A DNA stretch of 64,000 nt from Selaginella moellendorffii (taxonomy: Eukaryota; Streptophyta; Lycopodiopsida; Selaginellales; Selaginellaceae). Made by a program: the position numbers and the translations under genes. Shown piece by piece: positions 31,301 through 40,673 of the stretch; within the stretch, counting starts at the first letter, position 1; each line of letters opens with the position of its first letter. Under the pieces are notes generated by a model. The model worked only from the letters and a program-made list of their open reading frames with translations, was not told where the DNA came from and did not search any database. Location of the stretch: assembly GCF_000143415.4 (NCBI RefSeq), contig NW_003314371.1:331031-395030 (forward strand). Direction: 5' to 3'.

Positions 31301-32306
31301 GAGATGGAGAAGATCAAGAAGGCGCGCGACGACGAGGTTGGGTTCATCAGCCTTTCTTTGCTCAACTTCCTCGTATTTGAGTTCAGGTGGCAAGGCTTTC
31401 GAAAGAACTGGAGGCGTTGAAACGGAAGCTCGAGGACGAGTGCAAAGCGTTCGCCCAGAAGGCGGAAGCGTTACAAGGCAACCTTGCAGCGGTGGCTGCG
31501 CAACGCCGCTTATCCGAGGCGCTAAGGCTGAAAGACAGCGTGCGCCTCAAAGGTACTATGTCATTTCTCCCTGTTTCTTTACAGCCATGCGTGGTTTCTC
31601 AGGATCTCCCGGACCGCCAGCTCCGGCAAGCGTGTGGCACAACTCCGTCATGGACTTCGCCGCCATCGCGGGCGCCAACTCGCGGCCGCAAGCTCTGGCC
31701 GGCTCCTCCTCTCCAATGGCCGCGATCTACAACACGCAGCATGGGATACTCAGAGTCCCAGGGCAGCACTTTGGCCAGCAGCAGCATCCTCAGCAGGTGA
31801 TGGTCTTCCCGCCGCCATCGCCAACCAACGCGACACGAGCTCCAGATCTCCTCCGGCCAATCTCTCCCAGCTTCGCCACCCCAGCAACGCAGCAGACGCA
31901 TCACCATACGAGGCTCCAGTTCGTGCCAGTCTCAGCTTCTACGATGATGATGACGAGTCCAGCAGTAGCACCGCCTTCTCCCACGGTGGTGGCCACGACT
32001 CAAGAGCTCATGAACGCCCGCGTCAGCTCGCAGGTAATGTACAGGAACATAAGCGAGAACCTGCGGCTGTCCTGGTTGAACCAGGCTCACACAGGGACAG
32101 GCGGCGGCGGCGGTAGCTTTAGTAACACAGGAGTAGTACCAGCTGCCGCGGTCACTGACGTAGCTGTGGATCACGCGGCTCAAGCTAGCGCCAGTTCTGT
32201 AGCACGAGTTCTAGCCGGAGGCAACGCATTTATCGCCCAGCACCCTCTGGACTCCCGGGTGAGCTTGGGACACGCTGACTACATCTGCTTATCAGACGAG
32301 GAGTAG
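25369..32306 (+). CDS. MOM1-like silencing protein: CW, PHD, chromo, degenerate SNF2, CMM2-like
   Basis: A protein of roughly 2,000 residues on many short-intron exons. Domains in order: CW zinc finger (WVACVLCKKWRR/IPFELT...WHCKEN...CECPQ, about 25,865-26,085); PHD finger (CQVCGLGG...CSLTGCASRYHFHCL...WYCKNHK, about 26,400-26,590); chromodomain-like segments (MYYVKWRG, EWLVKWTQLGYEQSTWE, to about 27,040); a SNF2-like helicase region (about 27,120-28,740) with no Walker A GKT and with LLIHDSRRARR where an active enzyme has DEAH/DEGH. Next is a CMM2-like helical segment (VQLSLCWIAAEQMGVDFDKVVATLAAT, about 29,580-29,720), a long coiled coil, a Ser/Pro/Arg-rich repeat region, a second coiled coil, and a low-complexity tail ending HADYICLSDEE. 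MOM1 maintains transcriptional silencing independently of DNA methylation; its SNF2 part is likewise defective. CW and PHD together with chromo modules suggest histone-tail reading. Identity as MOM1-like rests on the degenerate helicase plus CMM2. Confidence 0.82.
30640..31080 (+). repeat. Irregular ASRREEVP repeats in the MOM1-like gene, with two perfect-length 48-bp units
   Basis: Variants of (P)ASRxExVPx recur about ten times in this interval. Two adjacent 48-bp units at 30746-30793 and 30794-30841 (AASxREEVPLTRDVxI) are nearly identical, the mark of a recent in-frame duplication. The region is probably disordered. Confidence 0.8.
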
Positions 32307-32481
32307 GGAAAGAGAAAACTGTTCGAGTGACTTACTAGGAGAACACAAGGGGACATAGGAAAACGAACAAACGCTGTTCGCAATTTTGGCTTTTACACTT
32401 CTGGAAGACCTCTGAGCACGAGAGCGAGGTTTAGAGAAGATGTGACAATAGTAGTAGTAAAAGAAGCTACGAACCTTTTCA

Positions 32482-35331
32482 CTAGCTGTCGTCTCCAGTG
32501 ATCATGGCGTCTGCGTCCCTGTTTGCTGCAGCCATGGCTTCTACGTCGACAAACTCGGTTGGATCTTGCTGTGCTACTCCTGCTGCTGATGATGGTGGCG
32601 ATGAGGCATGCTGACTCCAAGCTGCCTGTTCTTGCGGTGTTTGTTCTTGTTGTCCGGCTTGGACAGCGCCTTGCTGGTTCCAGGAAGCGGGAGCGTGAGC
32701 GTGAGCTTCCCACGGTGCTGGAATGGGACGAGTTGCCGGAGGGAGGAGCTCCATGTACGAAGGCATTGCTGGATCGGCCGCTAGAGAGCCACTGCCGTTG
32801 AGAACTCTGGGACTGGACAGGGAGCCGCTCTTGCTGTACACGAGCTCCGTCCTGCCGGCGGAGTAGATGGCGGACGTCGTAGTTTCCGGGAGTCTCAGCT
32901 CGATTCCAAAGCCGCCGCCGCCGCCACCGCTGCCTCCGCCATCTTGCTCCATCCCGCCAGGCGAGCCGTTTTCGTAGCACCCCTGTGGCAGCTCGGCAAC
33001 GCCGACGCCACCACCTTCAAATGCGTCCTTTTTCTGCCTCTTCCACCGCTTGGTCGACGAAGTACCGTCGTCCTCAAAGTCCTCTTCGCTCCTCTCCGTG
33101 TGGAGGTAGAGCCAGAGCTTCCTCTCGCCGTCGTAGCGTACGCACGGATCTCTCTCGTAGTGAAGCCTGTCCAAGGCACCACTCACCACCTGGTGAACTT
33201 GAGCCTCGGAAACGTCCTCGACAACGAACTGTGAGTCCCGGATCAAGGCACACACGTCCGCCCGTGTCCCCACGCCACCAGGAAGCCGAGCAGCAGCGTC
33301 CCTCACCAGGCACAGAATCGTGACGTGCGGAGGCCGGTCCGGCTTGAGCATGGAATGGTCCCTGGCTTTGGAGTTCGGCTTTCCCCCGCCTCTTCTCAAA
33401 GGAGCCACCACCGACTTTTGCCCGTCCGAGCGCGTGTAAGCAAACGCCCGGTCTGGTACCGAGTAGCGAAGTATTTCCTCCTTCCGGAAGTAGGACCTCA
33501 TGTCTTCCGAGCTCGGCGCGATGGTTATCAGACTCTTCTGCGCTCGCATGTCCCTGAATCTCTCCCTCTCGTCCACGGCCGCCGAGGCAACCGGAGGCGG
33601 CGGAAGTTGCAACTGGACCATTTGCTGCCGAGTTTCTTCGCCGTGCTTGTACCACGTCGCAAACGCTTCTTCCAGCTTCGAAAGGATCTTGGACGGTACA
33701 CCCCAGTCGTCCGCCAGCATGTTGCCAGACTCGTCCACAGATCCCTGGGGGCCGATCCAGTACCAAGACTTCGACTCCTTCTCGTAAGTCGTGAGCGGCT
33801 TCCACCCCTTGGCTCCAGCAGGAGCAATCTTGGATGATAGGACTTTCAATGCTCCCCACGCTAAGTCTTGCAGTGGCTCCTGAGCCTGGAGGACTTTTCG
33901 ATCCCCTGGATTTTCCTGCACTCTGCTGACAACCTCCGAGAAGGGAACGCAGAAAAAACCAGCTTTTGCTGCGCCATCGTCACTGCCGTTGTCATCAGTC
34001 GGACTCGACGGGCCACTGCTGGCATTCTTTGATAACGCTGCGTCAACGTTGGGGCCACTGTCCTTGGCCGGCGTCAGCAAAGCTCGCCTCAGAGCCGACA
34101 GGAACAAGATGATCGAAAATGGGAAGGTGACTCCCAGTTTCTTGATAACCTTCGACTGTGGTGGAGATTCCGAAACCTCTTTCTCAGCCGCCACCTTTTT
34201 CTTCGTCTTCTTCTTCTGCTCTGCCTCCTCGTTCCCTGGCTCGGCCTTCGCCACTCCAACGTCCACAAGAGCTTGCATTCTCTGCTTTCCCGCACTGGAA
34301 GCCTTCTTGTCACTATCTTCCGAGCTCGTCATACTCTCATCCTCCCTGGTCCGCTTGGCCACCGAAGCCCTCTCCACATTCGACTTCCTCTTCTTCTCGC
34401 CACTCGTCAGCGAGGAGCTTGTATTCCCGCCACCACCACCACCACTGTCATTTCCAAAGGCCTCCGGATCATCCGAGACTGGAGACGCCGCGTTCTCAGC
34501 CTTCCCAGGAACAGACTTCTTCACAACACCACCTTTGGAGGCAGCTCTCCCAGCCTTTGCTAAGCCCGGCTTAGCTACAGCTCCCTTCGCTACCATCCTC
34601 GTGTTTCCATGCACAGCTTCAGCCACTGGCTCGGCAGCCTTGCTCTTCAACGCATCCTTCACTGTCTCGGGCATCTTCGCCTTCTGGACAGCCTTGAAAG
34701 TCTTCTCAGCCACCTTTGGGAGCTGCGGCTTCACCTTGGTGTCCTTCCACTTCCTCCAAATCTCTAGCCTCCCCTCGATCTCCACGTCCGGATACTCCTC
34801 CCACAGCTTTTGCATCTCCACGAACGAGCTCACCATGGAATTGTGGTACTTTCTCAGCAGCTGGTAGTGCTCTTTCCTCTGGAGACACTTAATCCCGTCC
34901 GAGTACTGCACCACATTGGGCTGGCAATGTCCTCCTTTCAAGCTCTCGAACAACTGGGCCATTGGATTCCCGAAGAAGATATTGCTAGTGCCCGAGAGAA
35001 GCTCCTTGAGCGTCGTCGCAAATGCCTCCTGGTCGATCTCCGGGGGCATGAAAGCCATGAGCTGCTCCCTCTCCTCCTCGGACAAGTAGAAATTCCAAGT
35101 CTCCAGGGACAAAATGTTCTTCAAGTCGGGAAGATCGAACAGCTCGAACGGGAAGCTGGCGATGGATTCCCCGACCTGGCAAGTCTCCATACCCTTGTCC
35201 GAGAGCTCCGATTCCGTAGAAACCTCCGAATCCTCGAGCTTCACCGCCAGCATTCTCCGGGGCGCAGTGGCGCCGGCATCGCTCGACGATCTAGCACCGC
35301 CAGCCCTGTGATTGTTGGCGAGAATCGCCAT
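32482..35331 (-). CDS. NFRKB/INO80G-like subunit of the INO80 chromatin remodeler
   Basis: 949 residues in one open frame from the ATG at 35331. The N-terminal DEUBAD-type domain (about residues 55-150) shows FELFDLPDLKNILSLETWNFYLSEEEREQLMAFMP, LFGG-like IFFGNPMAQLFESLKGG, and LRKYHNSMVSSFVEMQKLW. The middle is Lys/Ser-rich with nuclear-localisation patches. A winged-helix domain (about residues 655-745) follows, RPPHVTILCLVRDAAARLPGGVGTRADVCALIRDSQF to ERKLWLYLH, characteristic of NFRKB. The tail is Gly/Pro/Gln-rich. In animals NFRKB recruits and inhibits UCH37 within INO80; the plant protein is an INO80-complex subunit. A 23-residue hydrophobic patch coded at 34,063-34,131 (VTFPFSIILFLS...) may be an unspliced 69-nt in-frame GT-AG intron. 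It is convergent with the MOM1-like gene. Confidence 0.88.
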   Translation of the reverse strand: MAILANNHRAGGARSSSDAGATAPRRMLAVKLEDSEVSTESELSDKGMETCQVGESIASFPFELFDLPDLKNILSLETWNFYLSEEEREQLMAFMPPEIDQEAFATTLKELLSGTSNIFFGNPMAQLFESLKGGHCQPNVVQYSDGIKCLQRKEHYQLLRKYHNSMVSSFVEMQKLWEEYPDVEIEGRLEIWRKWKDTKVKPQLPKVAEKTFKAVQKAKMPETVKDALKSKAAEPVAEAVHGNTRMVAKGAVAKPGLAKAGRAASKGGVVKKSVPGKAENAASPVSDDPEAFGNDSGGGGGGNTSSSLTSGEKKRKSNVERASVAKRTREDESMTSSEDSDKKASSAGKQRMQALVDVGVAKAEPGNEEAEQKKKTKKKVAAEKEVSESPPQSKVIKKLGVTFPFSIILFLSALRRALLTPAKDSGPNVDAALSKNASSGPSSPTDDNGSDDGAAKAGFFCVPFSEVVSRVQENPGDRKVLQAQEPLQDLAWGALKVLSSKIAPAGAKGWKPLTTYEKESKSWYWIGPQGSVDESGNMLADDWGVPSKILSKLEEAFATWYKHGEETRQQMVQLQLPPPPVASAAVDERERFRDMRAQKSLITIAPSSEDMRSYFRKEEILRYSVPDRAFAYTRSDGQKSVVAPLRRGGGKPNSKARDHSMLKPDRPPHVTILCLVRDAAARLPGGVGTRADVCALIRDSQFVVEDVSEAQVHQVVSGALDRLHYERDPCVRYDGERKLWLYLHTERSEEDFEDDGTSSTKRWKRQKKDAFEGGGVGVAELPQGCYENGSPGGMEQDGGGSGGGGGGFGIELRLPETTTSAIYSAGRTELVYSKSGSLSSPRVLNGSGSLAADPAMPSYMELLPPATRPIPAPWEAHAHAPASWNQQGAVQAGQQEQTPQEQAAWSQHASSPPSSAAGVAQQDPTEFVDVEAMAAANRDADAMITGDDS

Positions 35332-35529
35332 TTTCTCTACATCTACCTGAGCTCCACTCGCCTCCTCGATTTCTCCACTGGAGCCCTAGCTCCTAACGAA
35401 CCGGGTTAGGGCTTGAGCGCCCAAAGGAATGATGACGTGGCGCTCGCCAGGCCGTTGGATCGGCCACTCCTTCTCCCTCCTCCCGGAAAGATCTTCCGCG
35501 AATGGTGCAAGCCTTCTTCCTCCTCCCGG
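35332..35529. promoter_or_regulatory. Short bidirectional promoter region of NFRKB-like (-) and PPR (+)
   Basis: Only 198 bp separate the NFRKB-like ATG (35331) and the first in-frame ATG of the PPR gene (35530). The PPR frame is open leftward to 35413 but has no ATG there. The region must hold both leaders and a shared promoter. No TATA box is visible. Confidence 0.5.
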
Positions 35530-37146
35530 ATGATTAGAACAGAGTCCAAGAGAAAGAGGAAGCTCGCCAGCGGCGCTGCCAGCAATCTCGAGTGGATTCT
35601 CGCCGTAAACGCGAATCGACAGCCCGATCTCGACACCGCTAGCTGCGCCGACCTCATCGCGGCCTGTGGAGCGGCCAGAGATCTCAATCGCGGCAAGCGC
35701 ATCCGCGATTCCATCATCCAGAGGAGCCCAGCGCTGCGAGAATGCGCCTACCTCTCTACCCGCCTGATCGAGATGTTTGGGCAGTGCGAGAGCGTGGAGG
35801 ACGCGCGCAGGGCTTTCGACTCCATGGCTGGCCGGGACAAATACTCGTGGAACGCGCTCCTTCAGGCATATGCCCGGAATGGGCATCTGGAGAGCGCCAA
35901 GAATCTCTTCGACCGGATGCCACACAGGGATATTTACACATGGACGGCGATGATGAACGCATCCGCGCAATCCGGACAGTTCCAGCTATCCACATTTCTT
36001 TTCAACCAGATGCCGTCTAGGGACATCGTTCCATGGACGGTGTTTATCACTGCACTTGCCAAGACCGGGGATATTCCTAAAGCTGGGGAATTACACCAAA
36101 AGATGCCCCAATGGAGCATTTTCTCTTCCACGGCGCTAATCTCTGCATACACGGAGAAGGGTTACGTTTCCCAAGCTAGAGAAATTTTTGATACTATGCC
36201 ATACAAGACCGTCGTAACATGGAACGCTATGGTAACAGCCTATGCCGCAAACCGGCATATTGTTGACGCCAAGTGGGTGTTTGACAGTGCCACGGAGAGG
36301 AACGTAGTGACGTGGACTGTCCTCGTGGCGGGACTTGCGGAGTTTGGCCATGCTGACGAGGCTGCCGGGATGCTGGAAAAAATGCCACGTAGAGACACCG
36401 TGACTTGGAATGCCGTGATGGCAGCATTTGCCCGTCAAGGGCATTTGGATCAAGCACAGAAACTATTTGAAAAGATGCCCGAGAAGAACACTGTGTCTTA
36501 CAATGAGGTTCTGGCAGCATTGATCGAGCAAAACCGGATGGACGAGGCCAAGAGATTTCTCGAGAGGATCCCAGATCCAGACGTGATCTCATGGACGACG
36601 CTGCTAGCAGGATTTGCCCGTTTGGGGCATCTGGGCGAAGCTCAAGCTCTCTTCGATCGGATGCCGCTACAAAACGTGGTTTCGTGGACTACCATGGTCG
36701 CGGCCTATGCCAGAAACGATCGCGCAAGCGACGCAGTGGAGATCTTCCAGTCTATGGATCTGGAAGGGATCAAACACGACGAGGTAACGTTCTTGGACAT
36801 CCTCACGGCGTGCGCGCATCTCGGCCTCGTCGATCATACCCGGTTCTTCTTCCTGTCAATGTGCCAGAACCGAGGCATCGATCCGCTGCTCCACCACTAC
36901 CTCTGCGTTGTGGACGCTCTCTCTCGCGCCGGGAGGCTGGGAGAGGCCGAGGAGCTTCTCTGGAGCATGCCTTTCGAGCCCGAGACCGAGGCGTGGACGA
37001 CACTGCTGGGAGCTTGCCGGATCCACGGCGACGCCGATCGTGGAGCTCGGATCGGGCTTCTGATCCTCGAGCTCAATCGCGATCGAGAAGCCCATCGAGG
37101 AGCACCTTACATGCTCCTGTTTGGAATCCATGCCGAGGGAACGTAA
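35530..37146 (+). CDS. Pentatricopeptide repeat protein, PLS class
   Basis: Intronless, 538 residues. After a short basic N-terminus come about a dozen tandem repeats of 31-36 residues (for example DKYSWNALLQAYARNGHLESAKNLFDRMPHR, then DIYTWTAMMNA, NVVSWTTMVAAYARNDRASDAVEIFQSM), mostly the short S-type seen in Selaginella. A final P/L-type repeat (DEVTFLDILTACAHLGLVDHTRFFFLSM) and an E-like segment (EPETEAWTTLLGACRIHGDADRGARIGLLILEL) end at 37146. There is no DYW deaminase domain. PPR proteins bind organelle RNA one base per repeat; PLS members act mainly in RNA editing. I cannot predict the target or organelle reliably. Confidence 0.9.
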   Translation: MIRTESKRKRKLASGAASNLEWILAVNANRQPDLDTASCADLIAACGAARDLNRGKRIRDSIIQRSPALRECAYLSTRLIEMFGQCESVEDARRAFDSMAGRDKYSWNALLQAYARNGHLESAKNLFDRMPHRDIYTWTAMMNASAQSGQFQLSTFLFNQMPSRDIVPWTVFITALAKTGDIPKAGELHQKMPQWSIFSSTALISAYTEKGYVSQAREIFDTMPYKTVVTWNAMVTAYAANRHIVDAKWVFDSATERNVVTWTVLVAGLAEFGHADEAAGMLEKMPRRDTVTWNAVMAAFARQGHLDQAQKLFEKMPEKNTVSYNEVLAALIEQNRMDEAKRFLERIPDPDVISWTTLLAGFARLGHLGEAQALFDRMPLQNVVSWTTMVAAYARNDRASDAVEIFQSMDLEGIKHDEVTFLDILTACAHLGLVDHTRFFFLSMCQNRGIDPLLHHYLCVVDALSRAGRLGEAEELLWSMPFEPETEAWTTLLGACRIHGDADRGARIGLLILELNRDREAHRGAPYMLLFGIHAEGT

Positions 37147-37155
37147 CCCGGATCA

Positions 37156-38688
37156 TCAAAAGGTGGCGGTCTTGGTTCCTCCATAGATGTTGGAGAGAAG
37201 AACATAGCTTGGAGCACAGCCAGGATCCAGCGCCAGTATGATTGTCTCAATCCTTGCCGCGCGCTTGGAGTCCCGGTGGATCTTGCAACCCGCTAGGAGC
37301 GTCGTCCAGGTGATGATCTGGGGGACGAAGGGCATGGAGTTGACGAGCTCCTCAGCAGCGTCCATTCTCCCAGCACGCCCAAGAACGTCGATCACGCAGT
37401 GGTAGTGCTCCAGGATTGGGGTCACGCCGCGGTCCAGGATCATCCACAGGAACTGCTGGACGCTCTCCTTGACGAGCCCCGTGTGGCTATGCGCCGTGAG
37501 GACGCTCACGTATGTGATCTCGTTGGGCCGCGACGATCCATCCTGCTCCATGACCTTGAAGAGATCGAGAGCTGCAAGGAACTCGCCGCTCTGGACGTAT
37601 GCCGCCAGCATCGCGTTCCAGGAGATAACGTTACGATCCGGCATGGAATCGAAGAGCTTCCGAGCTTGCAGCAAATGCCCCTTTTGAGCATACGCTGCAA
37701 AGATCGCGGTCCAGGAGACCACATTGCGATCTCGCATTGTATCAAAGAGGTTCTTAGCCTGTTCCAAGTTTTGGGTGTTGACATAGAGCTGGATCATGGA
37801 ATTCACAGCTTGGAGGTCCTGTTCCGGCATTTCAAGAAAGAGGTTTTGTGCTTGTAGCCAATGCCCACACTGGGCAAATGCGGTGACCATAATTGTCCAA
37901 GCTATCACAGTTCTTCCCGGCATGGCATCGAAAATTCGCTTAGACTCCTCTACTCTCCTGTGCTGCGCATGGATCTGGAGGAGCGCCGTCCAGGAGATCG
38001 AATTCCTCTCGCCCATGATCTCAAACAGCGCTCGCGCCTCGCCAAGATGCCCATTTTGGGCAAATCCCACCATCATCGTCGTCCACGACGCCCCATCCTG
38101 ATAAGGCATTCGCTCAAACACCGCCACAGCCTCTAGGGTTCTTCCAGTGCCCATGAATGCCGCGCACAGCGCGTTCCACGACACGAGATTCCGGCGCTCC
38201 ATGCTCGCGAAGAGGCGGCGCGATTCCCCCAGGCGGCCGCGCTGGGCATTGGCCGTGATGAGCGAGTTCCACGACACCAGATCCCTGTCGGGCGAGCTCT
38301 CCAGCATCTCGTGCGCGCGATCGAGGTCGCCGTTGATCGCGTAGGCGTGCGTGATGATGTTCCAGGAGAATCGATTGGGCGCCGCGATGCCGTCGAACAC
38401 CATGCGCGCCTCGTCCACGCTGCCGCACCGGCTGTACATCTCGATGAGGAGATTCGCGAGGTAGCGATTGGCGTGGTGCTCGCCCTGCCGGATCCGCGCG
38501 TGGAGCTTCCGCCCCTCGGCGATGTCCTTGGCCCTGCCGCAGATCTTGACAAGCTCCGCCAGGGACTGCACGATTCTCCCCATTGCTCGCCATGCTCCCC
38601 AAGAACACCAAACGAATCTGGGCCGTCTATTCTCAAGAACACCGCGAATCCGAGCCGTCCATTTTGAAAGGAAGGGGCCGAGCACCAT
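37156..38688 (-). CDS. Pentatricopeptide repeat protein, PLS class
   Basis: Intronless, 510 residues from the ATG at 38688 (a second Met at residue 36 is a possible start). The order is LAELVKICGRAKDIAEGRKLHARIRQG, then about ten repeats such as NRFSWNIITHAYAINGDLDRAHEMLESSPDR, NVVSWTAIFAAYAQKGHLLQARKLFDSMPDR and EITYVSVLTAHSHTGLVKESVQQFLWM. The end is the E-type segment FVPQIITWTTLLAGCKIHRDSKRAARIETIILALDPGCAPSYVLLSNIYGG. There is no DYW domain. Its stop faces that of the PPR gene on the other strand at a distance of 9 bp, and the two proteins share architecture. The gene may have arisen by inverted duplication, but the repeats make homology hard to separate from convergence by eye. Confidence 0.9.
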   Translation of the reverse strand: MVLGPFLSKWTARIRGVLENRRPRFVWCSWGAWRAMGRIVQSLAELVKICGRAKDIAEGRKLHARIRQGEHHANRYLANLLIEMYSRCGSVDEARMVFDGIAAPNRFSWNIITHAYAINGDLDRAHEMLESSPDRDLVSWNSLITANAQRGRLGESRRLFASMERRNLVSWNALCAAFMGTGRTLEAVAVFERMPYQDGASWTTMMVGFAQNGHLGEARALFEIMGERNSISWTALLQIHAQHRRVEESKRIFDAMPGRTVIAWTIMVTAFAQCGHWLQAQNLFLEMPEQDLQAVNSMIQLYVNTQNLEQAKNLFDTMRDRNVVSWTAIFAAYAQKGHLLQARKLFDSMPDRNVISWNAMLAAYVQSGEFLAALDLFKVMEQDGSSRPNEITYVSVLTAHSHTGLVKESVQQFLWMILDRGVTPILEHYHCVIDVLGRAGRMDAAEELVNSMPFVPQIITWTTLLAGCKIHRDSKRAARIETIILALDPGCAPSYVLLSNIYGGTKTATF

Positions 38689-38839
38689 GGAAAAAGCCCT
38701 AGAAGCGGGAGACTAGCTCACGGCCGGCATGGAGGTAACGCGTCGTATTCTCGTTCTTTGCAGGGTGAGGGTGATCTCCCACTATTCCAGCACAGTGCTT
38801 CCAGGATTCCATGATCGATCTTCTTTCTTCTCATCCGCC

Positions 38840-40673
38840 ATGACGGTCGTCAGGAGCAAATCCTTCGGCGGCTTTGCCTGCAAGGAGACTAAGGTCGAAA
38901 TCCCAGATCAGCAGCAGGATGACGAGCTCTCGCGGCTGATTTCTCCTTCGGAATCCTTCTCCTTCGGCCACCAGCAACAGAGGCGGCGGAGGAGTCCGAG
39001 CAGCGAATTCTCGGGCCAGATCCAGTCGCAGCATTCGTTCCGCGAGGATGTCTCTCACGCAGCATCCGAGACATATCTTCTTACCAGGCTCACGTTCAAG
39101 CTCTTGAGATACTTGGGGTAAAGTATAGCGTTTTCATTGGTTTCTTCTTTCTCTTCATCTTTTCTAACTTCTAGATCCCAGGATTGGCTATCGATGGATG
39201 GTGAAATTCATTGCCTTGAGCCTGTACGCTACCTTTCTTATGCCAGGATTTATTCAAGGTAGCTCATTCAATCTTTCTTCTTCATTTTTTTTTCTCTGCG
39301 CTAAAATCTGGCTTTTCTTTGAGTTTTTTTATAGTTTCTTGGTACTATTACTTCTCAAAGCGAGTACATAGAAGCATCGTGTATGGTGATCAGCCGAGAA
39401 ACAGGTGAGAGTTTCAGTTCTCGTTTTTCCTTGATTATAGCATTTTGGTTGTAGATTGGACCTTTACTTACCAGAGAAAACTGACGGATCTAAGCCTGCA
39501 GTGGCTTTCGTTACTGGTGGCGCGTGGATTATCGGGTTGGCCTTCACCCCTTTTCTTACACGTGGAGCTGATAACTTTTACAGATACAAAGCGTGGGGAG
39601 CTCTTCTGGGTCGTCAGCTTGTCGACAGAGGGGTAATTGTTGCGTGTATAGATTACAGGTCAATCTTCTATGGTTTAAAACATAAAAAAAACAAGTTCTG
39701 ATTCTTGTTGTTTGATTGAACAGGAACTTTCCTCAAGGTGGGATAAGTGACATGGTTGCCGATGTATCAACGGCACTTTCGTTTTTCTGCAATAACATTT
39801 CGAGCTATGGTGGGAATGTAGACAGGTAATTTGCTCCCTATCCATGCATAATAGTCTAATTTTTTTTTTTCTGCGTGGCATAGGCTGTATCTAGCTGGTC
39901 AATCTGCTGGCGCACACATTGCTTCCTGCGCTCTCGTCAACCAGGCTAGGAAAGAGGCCATCCACGGAAAATGCAATCTTTTGTGGAGTGCCACCCAGTT
40001 CAAGGCCTTCTTTGGCATATCTGGAGGATACAATCTTTTCAAGCTTGTAGATCACTTTCATAATCGAGGCCTGTACAGATCGCTCTTTCTGAGGTAAGTG
40101 CTTTCCGCTTTCTTCACTTCAAAGTTAAATCTCTGATGCCTTGGTTTTTAATCCAGTGTAATGGAAGGGGAAGGATCGTTAGCACAGCATTCTCCGGAAA
40201 TAGTTGTTAGCAGCAGAGAATTTCAGCCGGCCGTGCCTTTGCTACCGACCATGGTTTTGTGCCATGGGACGGCCGACTACTCAATTCCTCACAGCTCGAG
40301 GTACGCATTGCTCCTTACTGGAGAAAAACTCACTTTTATTTTTTATTTTTTCCTTTCTGCTGGATTGCAGTGTTAGCTTTGCCGAGGCACTAGGACGTGT
40401 AAATGCGAATGTGGTCACTAATTTTTACAAGGACAAGACCCACACCGACATCATCATACAGGTAGGCCTCTCTTTCGATTGTTTCCCGATGGCACGAAGC
40501 GATTACCGAATGCATTCCAGGACCCAATGCGTGGGGGCAAAGATGAGCTTCTTTACGACATACTCGAGGTGATATACCGAGACAACGAGGCCGAGGTTGA
40601 TCGAGGGCGGCTGGATAGACGGATGCTGCCAGAGATTTTGCTCAAGCTCGCGAGGAAGGTGAGTCCCTTCTAG
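38840..40673 (+). CDS. ICME: Isoprenylcysteine alpha-carbonyl methylesterase (ICME)
   Basis: Alpha/beta-hydrolase that removes the C-terminal methyl ester from prenylated proteins; plant ICME acts in ER/Golgi membranes and modulates ABA signalling. I start at the ATG at 38840 ([11 protein letters not shown]); an ATG at 38729 in the same frame would add 37 residues. N-terminal Gln/Ser/Arg-rich sequence leads to hydrophobic segments (about 39,100-39,260). The catalytic part has [17 protein letters not shown] (oxyanion-hole region), [22 protein letters not shown], the nucleophile elbow [26 protein letters not shown] with the acid, and TH(T)D with the likely histidine. About nine exons with short introns end with ARKVSPF and TAG. 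The last exon was partly duplicated to 51,009-51,090 as the edge of the large tandem duplication. Confidence 0.9.

Noticed and set aside
30936-31330. Alternative plus frame through the repeat region of the MOM1-like gene
   Set aside because: It overlaps the 29,618-31,336 coding frame, which carries the CMM2-like and coiled-coil parts; the second frame becomes coding only after the intron near 31,337-31,386.
33989-34867. Plus-strand open frame of 292 codons within the NFRKB-like gene
   Set aside because: Antisense shadow; low-complexity Phe/Ser/Pro composition mirrors the Lys/Glu/Gly codons of the real gene.
35413-35529. Start of the PPR gene at 35413
   Set aside because: The codon is TTG; the first ATG in frame is at 35530, directly before family-like sequence.
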